Assembly (NCBI RefSeq): GCF_963583255.1
Contig: NC_084810.1
Span: 3,937,751 to 4,001,750 of the forward strand
Direction of reading: 5' to 3'
DNA: 64,000 bases
DNA from: Pyrus communis
Lineage: Eukaryota; Streptophyta; Magnoliopsida; Rosales; Rosaceae
Positions 48,687 through 62,162 of the stretch are shown piece after piece. How positions within the stretch are numbered: position 1 is the first letter of the stretch; every line of letters starts with the position of its first letter. The notes below the pieces were generated by a model. It was not told where the DNA came from. It worked only from the letters and a program-made list of their open reading frames with translations, and searched no databases. A program made the position numbers and the translations under genes.

Positions 48687-51600
48687 GTGTGTATGGATGT
48701 ATGTACGTATATTACTGTTTGTATATGAAGACTTTGAAATGTGGCTGCTTTTGTTTCCTTTTGAAAGAGCTGATCAAAATGGAAATGTAAATGGGGAACT
48801 TGTGCTAATATTGTTATTACTTCCCCACCAACAAGAAAACAAAAGAATATTGTGGAACTACTTAAATTTTTAATAAATTTGAAAAAAAAAATCCCAAAAA
48901 CTATAAGTTTAATACAAAAAGGCCCTAACCTGTCCGCTCACTCTCCATGTACTAATTGATTATTAGTTGTTAAATTCCTTGGTGCCCTTCTCTCATTAGT
49001 CATTACAAAGGAAGTTAGCTTTTCTTCTAATTATTGAATTTTAAGTGTTTTTCTCTAAAGTGTAATGTTATCAAGGGATTACATGTGAAAAGCCCTTAAT
49101 TTTTTAGCCTTTGTGATGCCCGGTAAATTGAATGTTTGTTTCCGGATACCTTGTGACGGACACGGACCTGGTTAAGCAGCCGTCTTTAGCTTTTTTTAGT
49201 GTAGAGTTTTGGTTGCTCATGTCCAAGTTAAGATGGGGTTATGCATAACATTATATATGTTACTTAATTGCACGATTTTAGTTTCCAAGCAATGTCCAAA
49301 TGCGCCCGAACTGTTGATATAATCCATAATATGTTAGGGTGGGTGGACTATGGATTTTTATCTGTTATTGCTTCTGTCATTCTCCTACCAGCTTCTTCGG
49401 TCCTACTTCATTGTTTTCTCAATGCATTGTGCTACTTTTTAGGTCCGGTGGAAGTTGATTATATCTGTTTTTATGCTGTAGGGAGGCATGCCAGGTGCTA
49501 CTAATCTTAAGAATAGTGAGGTCCTGGAAAGTTTGGTGAAGAAGCAGGCCGCAAATGGGAAGCTCTACTCTGCTATATGTGCTTCACCTGCAGTGGCACT
49601 TGCGTCATGGGGTGTGCTGAAGGAACTGAAGGTACAATCTTTGAGCACCTCCAATATTTCATTACTTATTATACATATTAAAATTGTCATTAGTGTTTTT
49701 TATTTTATTTTTTGAAATGACTAAATCTGGACTTGTGGGCTCTATTGTCTTTTAACAGGCAACTTGTTATCCATCTTTTATGGAGCAATTAGCATCTGGT
49801 GCAACCGCTGTTGAGTCAAGAGTGCAGCTGGATGACAAAGTTGTGACAAGTCGTGGACCTGGTACTACCATGGAGTTTGCTGTTGCACTGGTCGAGCAAT
49901 TATATGGGAGAGAAAAAGCTGATGAAGTTTCTGGGCCACTGGTATATGCTTTCTCAATGTACTACTTATTGATTGGTTGTATTATTCTCCAATCCCCTCC
50001 CCCAATCTAAGGGGGAAAAAATGAATGCATAGAAGATGTGGAGTTAGTACAATGGAGATGAATAAGGGAAAGACTGAGAACGACAAATTCATTGGAATTT
50101 ACCATAAGCAAGCAGTTTGTGAAAAATTGGATAAACTGATAGCTTTGATTAAATGGAGAAAGATTCTAGAGGATGAAACTTATATTTTGTAAACATATTT
50201 GACAAAAAGAAAAATAGAACTATCTGCACACGGTTCATATATAAGAAAACTTAGGATAGAGACTTCAGACACATGATATGGTTAGTATTGAGCTGAAGAG
50301 GTGACTATATAGTTATACTAGTGGGGTTGAAGTGCCTGTCTAGTATGGACCCTTTTCAGCTTAGCTTCTTAGTTCAGAAAGCCTTTGTGTTGGGCTTTGG
50401 CTTAGGTTACTTAATTATAAATTAAGCTTGATTCTTTAACATGTATGCTCGATCTGCCTGTACACAACTTTTATTTTATTAAAGGCCCACCGCGTAATTG
50501 ATTGGGTGGAGGTGGTAATTCCTGCCTTGCGGTGTCATTCTGCTAATTCTTGTCAAGTGATTTTGAAGCCATTCATTGTTTGGTTAAATGAAAACAAATA
50601 TGATCTGTAGTGATCTGGCTTCAACTGCTAGGCCGCTACCCTTTATTCAAAGCCCAAGTGGCTGGAGGCTAAGCTTCTGCAGTTTAGAATGTTGTTTTGT
50701 TTCTGATGGGTATGCAACTGCATTTTGTACGCAGGTGATGCGTTCCAACCATGGTGATGAATATATCATAACTGAGTTAAACCCAGTTGAGTGGACTCCC
50801 CATGATACCCCAAAGGTAAATTTTTTTATTGTACAGTATATCTTTTATTGTGTGTCGGATGCTGTTACTTTAATTTGTTGTTCTTTTGTTGGTTCACTCG
50901 TCAAAGATGCATGAAATTTGAGAACAACATTGTGTGTGGATTTCTTTGTCTGCTTGCTTTGAACTGCTTTTGAATAATTTTAGGCTTTTATCTCAAGTTG
51001 CATTTCAGATGAGGTAGGAAAGGGTAAAATCCAAGTTCAAATCTTGTTGTAAGCAACCTGAAAAAGAGAAGCCATATTAGAGTGCTATACTTGATAGTGA
51101 CTTACATATGGAAATATCTCTAGGATTCTTTCGAGTTTCCGTAAGTGTTACGCAAATTAGCAACTAAAGGTTGTGATATCAGAGTAAGATTTTTTTTACT
51201 TGGTTTAAGGTGCTATATAATGTGTATTTTAACCTCTTTTGTCTTTGTTATCCTTTAGATTCTTGTACCTATTGCGAATGGCACAGAGGAAATGGAAGCT
51301 GTTATGATTGTCGATATTCTACGACGAGCCAAAGCGGATGTTGTGGTGGCCTCTGTAGAGGATAAACTAGAAATTCTTGCTTCCCGCAAAGTTAAACTGG
51401 AGGCGGATATGTCCCTTGATGAAGCTGCCAAACTTTCATATGACCTAATTGTCTTACCTGTAAGTCGGGTTCTAGCTTGCTACTGTTTAACCACTACTCT
51501 ACCTATTCATTAGTCCAACAACATTCTTATGTTTTTTTCAGGGTGGACTTGGTGGTGCCCAAGCATTTGCAAAATCGGAAAAGCTCGTGAATTTGTTAAA

Positions 51601-52232
51601 AAAGCAGAGGGAATCCCAGAGACCTTATGGAGCAATATGTGCCTCCCCAGCTCTAGTTTTGGAACCCCATGGCCTACTCAAGGTATCCTTTATACGGTGT
51701 TTAGAGAACTTCCTTTTTTTGCTTAAAAATGGCCACTCAACTAACTCTGGTACCACCATTAACGTTGAACAACCTGAAAATTCTGACTGCACCTCGTATA
51801 ATTAATGGTGTACTAACTCGATCTATTCATGATCAATTCACCGAAACGATCTGCTTATTGCATTGTTGCAAACTCATCAAAAGAACTTATGTCCATTCAA
51901 ATTGGATATTTGTCCATCTCGGCATACATAATTAAGTTTCTATATGTGCTGCCCCTTTAGCGTTGGCTATTGTTAATTTTTTTTTTTAATTATCCATTTA
52001 TGAACTTTGTTTGACTTTGATCCAGGGTAAAAAGGCCACAGCATTCCCCGCAATGTGCGACAAGCTGTCGGATAAAAGTGAAATCGAGAACAGGGTAGTG
52101 GTTGATGGCAACCTCATCACCAGCAGAGGACCAGGAACTTCAATGGAGTTTGCTCTTGGAATTGTTGAGAAGTTTCTCGGTCGCGAGAAAGCAATAGAGC
52201 TTGCAAAAGTGATGCTTTTTGTTCATCCTTAG
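48151..52232 (+). CDS. DJ1: DJ-1 family protein with two DJ-1/PfpI domains
   Basis: Eight exons, all introns phase 0: 48151-48291, 48411-48611, 49482-49631, 49759-49941, 50735-50815, 51259-51459, 51542-51682, 52026-52232; 434 aa. Two tandem domains start at [15 protein letters not shown] and [15 protein letters not shown]. Each keeps the nucleophile-elbow motif AICASPA with its reactive cysteine, the second half GPGTTMEFA or GPGTSMEFA, and the linker exon 5. Plant DJ-1 proteins protect against oxidative stress and have been linked to glyoxalase or deglycase chemistry and SOD1 activation. Residues 1-38 are basic and hydroxylated (a likely plastid transit peptide). A second ATG at 48265 (MASDSPAKK) would give the cytosolic form. 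Orthologue of Arabidopsis DJ1A/DJ1B. Confidence 0.95.
48645..48680. repeat. (AT)n run in DJ-1 intron 2
   Basis: AT dinucleotide run followed by GTATGT-type sequence inside the long intron between exons 2 and 3. Confidence 0.85.
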
Positions 52233-52904
52233 AGCTTATGTTCGTGTATAATATGCGCGCCCATATATTCGGTCCACGACTACCAAAAGCAGAAAGCTGG
52301 CTTCGTATTTGAGTATGAATCCTTCGTGCTTAACTGAGTTCGTATATAAATAAATGTGTAGAGGACTGAAATATTATAGTTCTTTGGCTAGGTTTTTGAG
52401 TTTCACCGTGTGCTGAAGAGTTTGTGTTACAACCAAAAGAGAGTTTCATGTATAATTTTGTGGTATCTCGTTGCTTTAGGTTGACAAGCTCATGGACCCT
52501 ACCTTTTTGCGTTTGATAATCATTTTGTTTTTATGTTCTTTTTCGTACACCTTCACTCTTCTACATTTCTACGTTGCACATTTCTCTTCTTATTTTTCTC
52601 TATCATTTATACAGAATTGAAAACCGAAAACGACATGATTATTAGATCGCCTCTTTGTTTCAAAGCACATGCTTGAACACTCTAGAGAACTGAATTTTTT
52701 GTGTGGAAATTGTGGAAACTAAATTACAAATGCTCATTTCTAACGTCCTAAGGACAGGATTAAACGATCCGCAAACATTTATGTTTGACGTGATGGGGTT
52801 GAATTATCAAAGTTTCCGTTAACTGTCATCTTCCCAACAAAGGATAACGAAACAAATAAATAAACCCATACTAAATAAGTACCTGATGTGTTTGACAACT
52901 TGAC
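52233..52904. other. DJ-1 3' flank, no further gene seen
   Basis: Probably the DJ-1 3' UTR and spacer. No coding signal. Confidence 0.5.
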
Positions 52905-53215
52905 AAGTATGCATCATGGGATCTGTAATACTTTAATGTATTTATCTGATCCAAACCGTCTATCTTTAACGTCTTCTTTCGAAGATCATGTTCTAAAAAA
53001 TCACCCAAACTTGAGACTATATGATTGCTTAGATTAAAAGTTTAGTTCTTCGTAGAACTGTGTTCGTCTATTTTCTTAACTAAAAATGAATGTCTTAATG
53101 ATTTTAGGCTTGTCTAACTTTTCTCAAGAAAGATTTATGAATGATATTAAAAGATAAACGGTTCCGGTTGTTAAAATGCTAGCTCCACAAAAATATGTGT
53201 AAAAAAATTGTGTGA
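52905..53215. mobile_element. inverted-repeat element, copy C (diverged)
   Basis: Shares with the copies near 25.3 and 26.4 kb the order of motifs aatgtatttatctgat, aaaaaatcacccaaa, tcgtctattttcttaactaaaaatgaatg, ggcttgtctaactttt and a diverged inverted end near cggttgttaaaatgctag. Limits are approximate. Confidence 0.55.
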
Positions 53216-54094
53216 TAAAACACGAATCCGCCCTTAATATAAAATATAATGTGATTTACAAATTTGACATGTTTTGTTAAGATATCTTCAATCATACTTC
53301 TTACACATTTAATTACTCAAATAGTTTAACTATCAAATGTCTAAATTATCTAGTCAAAGAATATTACCCAAATAATTTTGATAAATGTAGAAAAGGACGT
53401 CATGATGTTGCTCACGGTAGGCTACCATTGGTCGCAGTTGCGGAGTCACGAGGAAATGGCAAAATTTGAAGGGGCAAAAGGTCGTTGTTGGTCGTTGACT
53501 GGTTCAAAAAAAAAAAAACAAATCTTCGATGCCAATCACCCTTCGGTTTCGATTAAATCCTCGTAGTAATCGAATTTTTAAAAAGTTTAATAATCCATTA
53601 AATTAAAGATTTTTTTTGTCAATTCGGTGCATATGTAGCTTACAAGTTGGCACATATAAGGGTCTCAAGCTCACATTGTCATCAATTTAATAAATTATCG
53701 AACAGTTAGTTAGGTTGAAGACTAAAATTACTGCACTTAAAATATATCTTTTAATGCCTTATGAGATATTTAAAACTTCGTGACCCATTTTAAAAATCAC
53801 TCCAGATTTGAGGAGCGTAAATTGTAGTTAAACCTATTTTTTGAAGGTAAACTCCAAAGACATACATTCTTCATTTTATTACTCATTTGAACAAAGATCT
53901 AAATGAACAATCACAATTTATCCAATATCCACATTTAAGTAAGAGATAGAATTATGTGCTAAATATTAATCTTAACCCTAATATAAACTAGGCAGCTGCA
54001 GACTAAAATTTATATTCATATGTACAAAATTACTTATATTGCCTATATATTTAAAAAGTCAAAATCAGGGGGTATAATTGTAAAGAGAAAACAA
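53216..54094. other. intergenic, no gene seen
   Basis: AT-rich sequence between repeats; a short plus frame at 53378-53566 has no recognised domain. Confidence 0.5.
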
Positions 54095-54975
54095 ATTTAA
54101 CTTAATTGGAACAATAGTCCTTCAATTTTATTTTTATGACCATTGGTCCCTCAATTTATCAAAACGTATAACTATAATCATTTTCGTTAACACTGTTAAT
54201 AGTTCCGTTAAATTCATCATGTATGCTGCACATGAGACTAACTGTAAGGGCAATAAAGAAACATATTATCTTCGGATGGTTGAAGTCGATCGACTGCTCC
54301 AAAACCAGGCGCAACAAAATCTCCCCGACTACTCAATGCCTGTGACCTACTTTATCCAAAAGACATGGAATTAAATAAGAAAACTTTAACGAAAAATTCA
54401 GATATTATTTACTTTAACGAAAAATCATATTTTTACATTAAAAAGTTAATTATGGTATTATTTACTTTACGCTTTATTTTATCCTTATCATTAAAACTCA
54501 AAAATTTTAAACCATTTTTATTAGTTTTTCTATTAAATAAAGGGAAGAACCCAATTTCATTAAATGGAGTGAGCACATTTCCTGTACACATGTTCCGCAA
54601 GATGAAGCTCCAGAAGCCATCGGAGAAGATGGAGATTTCACTTGAGCCTTTTGGTTTTGAGCTCTCACTTTTTCTCCAGAAGAAACTGATCCAATTTGCT
54701 CCGATAGGATTGGTCAACATGGTGGGAATTTGAGGAATATGAGATTGTGCATGGAGGAAGTTTCAATTGGGGATGAGTTTTGCGATCAATCGATTTCAAC
54801 CCTTGGAAAATAATATGTTTCATTATTTGCCTTTACAATCAGTCTCGCGTGTTGACTGAATTTAACAGAATTATTGACGGTGTTAACGAAAATGATTATA
54901 GCTATATATTTTAACAAGTAGAAGAATTAATAGTCATGAAAATAAAATTGAAGAATGTTGAATTAAAATTGAATG
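54095..54975. mobile_element. long-TIR foldback element carrying a captured gene fragment (Pack-MULE-like)
   Basis: Inverted arms of about 110 bp (about 54106-54215 and 54855-54960) share CTATAATCATTTTCGTTAAC perfectly and surrounding sequence imperfectly. Between them lie about 640 bases, including a raffinose-synthase-like fragment. No transposase. The 9-bp target duplication expected for a Mutator-type element was not found by eye, so the superfamily is uncertain and the ends are approximate. Confidence 0.65.
54597..54785 (+). pseudogene. captured fragment of a raffinose synthase / alkaline alpha-galactosidase gene
   Basis: The frame reads KLQKPSEKMEISLEPFGFEL, then a short non-homologous piece, then KLIQFAPIGLVNM. 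This resembles the C-terminal part of plant raffinose synthase, stachyose synthase and seed-imbibition proteins, where ...LEPF.FEL...(F)APIGLVNM... is conserved. After APIGLVNM the frame stops (TGA at 54731), although another frame continues with similar composition. The middle is shortened, as if an intron border or deletion was involved. Without catalytic Asp residues it cannot be an enzyme. Confidence 0.6.
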
Positions 54976-55612
54976 ACCATTAATACAAGTTCTTTAATTG
55001 TGAATTATACTTGGGGGCACATTTTACTGCTCTATTAGTTTTGAAATGGGAAAGGGACAGGGTGTGCGAGTGTGAACAAGTAATGGGTGATCAGTGGTTC
55101 CACTTATTATAATTATTTATTTATTTATTTATTTTTCGACTCAATAAAGCCAAACGTTGTTGTCCCACTTAGGAATTTAAAATTTTTTTTATTAGGATTA
55201 AAACGACGACGTTTTGGTTTGAATTTAAAATAAAAAATTATAATCCTTCGCCCAGTTCTGCCGTGCAACACAAAGAAACCAGAGCAGCAAACCGGATTCC
55301 ATCGCTTTTGATGGGACTAAAGGAGCGGAATCACTGGTCCTGAGCTTGATTTCCAATTGTTTTTTTGGTGTCTTCTCAGTTTACCATTCGTCAAAGCACT
55401 TACATGGGTTTTTGTCAAATTTTCTTCTGACTTTTATCACCATTGCCTTTTTCTTAAGGATATCAATTTTATCGACTTATTTGACTTACATGAATCTTTA
55501 AATGGTTTACAAATCAAATAAAAATTTAGAAATAATTTTCAAATGATGATAAAAATAATGATTTAGATACCCGCATTGGTAAGGATCTTTTTTCCTAACA
55601 ATAGTAAATAGA
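54976..55612. other. intergenic, no gene seen
   Basis: AT-rich; includes a short TTTA tandem run at about 55112-55132. Confidence 0.5.
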
Positions 55613-55617
55613 TTATT

Positions 55618-55902
55618 TGTCACATCTTGACCTGGACGGGACCACTTTCCGGACTCGACTTCATCGTAGCATGATATTGGCCGCTTTGGACCCCCAGCAC
55701 ACCCTCACGGTTTTGTTTCTGGGAACTTACACGAGAACTTCCCAGTGAGTCACCCATCATGGGATTGCTCTCGCGCGCTACTCGCTTAACTTCGGAGTTC
55801 CGATAGAACCCGAAGCCAGTGAGCTCCCAAAAGGCCTCGTGCTAGGTAGAAATAGGAATAAACATATAAGGATCACTCCACTGAACGATGTGGGATGTCA
55901 CA
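55618..55902 (-). mobile_element. solo Cassandra LTR (285 bp)
   Basis: On the minus strand it starts TGTGACATCCCACATCG and ends GATGTGACA, aligning with the two LTRs at 10.9-11.5 kb. It is flanked by a perfect TTATT duplication (55613-55617, 55903-55907). The 5S-like domain is at 55721-55828 (minus), with AACTCCGAAGTTAAGCGAG and GGGTGACTCACTGGGAAG-type blocks kept. No primer site follows. Confidence 0.93.
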
Positions 55903-55907
55903 TTATT

Positions 55908-56585
55908 GGAATTACAGTTTACAACTTTACTTGTATTCATCTACATTTGTTTTGTACGTTAAAGATTTTAAATTTAAATGTTACGGATGACAAATATTAA
56001 TATTTAATTATGTTAGTCATTGTATTTGTACGACTTAAATTCAATATTGTTGAATAAAATAGTCTAATTAGGAAAATAATGCGTTGAAGAGTCAAACAAG
56101 ATTTTATTTTTTAAATACAACTTGGTTATTATATTTAAAAAGTTGGAAACTATTTTAAGCCTTATTTTGAACAAATGATATTATTTCAGAGCAGAAAATA
56201 AGCTAAGCATGGTTTACAAAATAAACCCAAAATTAAGACAAAGAATTTCCATAACCCTACACAATTTCCAAACCAAATCGATATTTTTGTGTTCAGAGTT
56301 CAAAAATCTAGAAATTTAAGTTGGAGAGAGAAGGGAGAGATTCTTAATTTAAAATCAGAACCGCTAGTTTTAAAATAAATGGTACGAATCTCCAATCCCG
56401 TACTCCATACGAATCTCAATTGTTCCAAACCGTGCAGGCTTGCACAGCTTGCAAGACTGGAAGTCAATGCCAGCAGAAAGGAAAGAATAGTCAATTCCAA
56501 AATTCCATAGACGATATTTTTCATTTCTCGGAAGTTCCAAAGATATAAACATCACGAAACCCAGTTTTGCTTTTATTTGTTTCAT
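55908..56585. other. intergenic spacer and kinase promoter region
   Basis: AT-rich, no coding region recognised. A minus-strand open frame around 56370-56585 lacks known domains. The (CT)n run at 56586-56608 probably marks the kinase core promoter or leader. Confidence 0.45.
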
Positions 56586-56818
56586 CTCTCTCTCTCTCTC
56601 TCTCTCTCTATTTCTGTTGCAGTCACCGCAATCGAGGTTCTTTATGAAAACCTTATACTTTATCTGGGTTTTACGTGTACTTTTCTGTTTGGTAGCTGAG
56701 AAAATGTGAAAAAAGCCAAGACTTTTTAACCTTTTGACTTACCCATTGGAAAGAAGAAGAAGAGAGAGAGACTTTTGGATCTGTTTGTGGCCTCAGCTGG
56801 GTTCTTAAACCCAAAAGA

Positions 56819-58475
56819 ATGGTGGGTTTCTCTTTACAGTTGCTATGCTTCTAAAAAAAATATGGAAAGATCATATTTTGATCAATCCAAAAACTTAAAT
56901 TATGCTGGTTTTAGTTTCTGTTCTGCAGATGGATACTTCAAGGTTGAAATATAAGCAAACCCCAAGTGCAATTGGATTGAAAATTCATAAGGTAATTAAT
57001 GTTGAAGCAAATTCTTCTCTTCTTTTTCTTCTTCTTCATCTGCAATTTCAATTTTGGTGGCTCTTCGATTGACTTTTTTATTTGAAAGTTGGTCGAAACA
57101 ATAGATGTCTTTGTTTTGTTTGTATTATAATTGAATGCATTGAGAATTAGAAGGATAGTTGACTACAAAATCACATTTGATTGCCTGCCAAAAACTTCCT
57201 TTCCAATCCTGAAAGATGAAACCATGTTTCTAATTCTACTCTCTACTAGTTGCTAAGCTGCCCTGTGCTGAATTGTAGTATTTGATTAAGGCCTGGTTTG
57301 GAGAAAGCTGGTATCAAAAAAAGCTGGGAGCTGTTTTTGTGTTTGGTAAACATTCAGCTTCAGTTTTTTTTCACAGTTTTGGGTGAAAAAAAGCCAAAAA
57401 CAAGAAGCTGCAAAACCCAGCTTTGAAAAACCGTCTTTTTTTCACAACTGTTTTACTTGAAAGTTTACCAAACACTATAATACTGCTTTTTTTTTTCAAA
57501 AGCACTTTTACAAAAAAGTTTACCAAACACTCTGCTTTATTTCACAGCACAGCAGAAGCAGCTTTTTTTTAAAGCACAGCAATACCAAACCAGCCCTAAC
57601 GAATTCAGTTTTTCGGCTTAAAATGTTGTGGGATGCTGGAAGTTTCGTGTTAATTCTGCGTTTGGTCGTTATGGAGGCAGATATGAAAACCGTATATTTT
57701 CCTTGCATTACTTTGGTAGTTGGCCTAAGTGTTGATAGTAGATTGACTGAGGGACTCTACTAGAGAACTGAACTTCTGATTGATCTTATAGGGCGTAAGA
57801 GTCTACGGCGTTACTGGGTGCATTCCCAGACCTTACTGTGTTGGGGTATCTCTCTAGTGTTTCCCCTTAACGTTTGGCAGTTCAGATGCGTAGGATTTTT
57901 TTTGTTGTCTTTTGATACCTTAAGTAAGGAGCCCTCAATGTTCAAAAGAAAACAGGTTTAGGCTATGGTTAAAACTTATCATGGGGTACCGAGGATGTGC
58001 AAACTTCCTCTTACCGTTTATGTTTTTAAGAGATTTCCTTTTTCGAAAATTCCCTTTTGATTCTTCCGTTATATAGGTTGTAACAAACTATAAGCAGCAA
58101 CTCAAATTTCAAGTCAAAACTTTGCTACTGAAATTACAGAGATTTCTAGAAGAAGCAGTTTCAGTAAACACGTGCTATTGCATATACAAGCATCTTTAAT
58201 CAAAATTTAGGCAACGATTTACAATGCTGCGGGTATTCATCTTTTCCAGTTGCTAGATAGTACGTGTAGATTAAAGAGGCCACGTTGATTTGCAATTCGA
58301 GTTCATAAGCTTTAGTTTTTCTGAGAGTCTCATCTTGTCTAAGCGAATAATGACTAATGCATTCCTGAGTACTCATCTGTCTTCCTCCTAAATCCAACAG
58401 ATCATGCAGTTGTAGTTACATCACAAAAAGTTTATTTTTACCTTTGTACTTTGACAGGGCAAGGATTTTGATTGA
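56819..58475 (+). CDS. spliced upstream ORF in the kinase leader
   Basis: A leader exon at 56929-56991 is bounded by TTCTGCAG and AAG|GTAATT. It starts with ATG GAT ACT and stays open for 21 codons. When joined to the next acceptor (TTTGACAG|GGC at 58458) it reads six more codons and stops at 58475 (TGA), 32 bases before the kinase ATG. An ATG at 56819 at the end of the previous exon (AAAAGAATG|GTGGGT) may be the first codon. The encoded peptide starts MDTSRLKYKQTPSAIG and is basic. Splicing is predicted, not shown. Confidence 0.4.
57290..57596. mobile_element. PIF/Harbinger-type MITE in kinase leader intron
   Basis: Ends GGCCTGGTTTGG and, inverted, GGGCTGGTTTGG, with TAA on each side (57287-57289, 57597-57599). 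The interior is rich in AGCTTT/AAAGCT and AAACACT blocks arranged as inverted sub-repeats. 307 bp, non-coding. Confidence 0.82.
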
Positions 58476-58507
58476 TTGGTGATATTGGCCAACATAAAAA
58501 GCTGGTG

Positions 58508-61301
<2,794 letters not shown>

Positions 61302-62121
61302 GGCAGTCAGGATCCATCCATTTTTTCGAAATTTTCTCTGGTTTGGTCAGGCTGTAGGCAATTTAATTCTTCTAGGTTATATACGGAAACAAGGAGTAAT
61401 ATATATTTTTACGTGGATACGAATGTCTTCCTAAGAACTAGCCAAATCATTTTTCAGGTGTAAATGTTTCTTGTCAATCGAACTTTCATTTTTTTCGGGT
61501 CTGTAAAGAAGGCTTGACTACATACAATTCTTCCATGCTTTACTTCGAGTCCAAGTATTGTGCGGCAGTGCTCCGTTCTCGTCTTCAGACAGTTTCCTTC
61601 GAATTGTAGTAGATATGGATAGAAATGCATTCAAGAAGTAAAAATTAGTCAGTCAAATTTAAACATGTCGTCTTTTAACTGGACTATTCTCCCACATTGC
61701 CCTGGCATGTGGCGGAAAACATACCCGCGAAACTCTTCTTCGTCTCATGAGCATCTGTTTATGCATCACTTTTCTGCTGCTAAGTTAAAAGATTTAATTA
61801 GACGCGACGATGAAGACATTTTCTTCTTCAAACTTATGCTGATTCGCTACAAGCCTTCCCACAGGGTAATGTATTACTGATAGACATTGAAACGGGATCA
61901 AAAGTAGAACTTCCGGTTGGACTCGAAGTCTCGAAGTGAACCAGTAGGTTTTGAAGGCATGCGAAAATCCAAAACTTCAATATAAGATGTGATGTTAATA
62001 TTTCGTAAAAGCTGAACATTTTCGTACGAAGATGATACAATAGTTTGAATGTTTGATCATCCTAAAAAAATTTGAACGAGAAATTGCATAAGTGATTGTA
62101 TATCTTTTGTGCAGATATATA

Positions 62122-62152
<31 letters not shown>

Positions 62153-62162
62153 CTCTAGCTAG
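61302..62162. other. convergent 3' spacer between kinase and ABCG10
   Basis: Both genes end towards this 0.86-kb spacer. It holds their 3' UTRs and an (AT)n run at about 62128-62152. No gene seen. Confidence 0.6.

Noticed and set aside
54365..54733. 122-aa plus ORF taken as a gene
   Set aside because: Its first two thirds are AT-rich noise; only the end resembles a raffinose-synthase fragment inside a foldback element.
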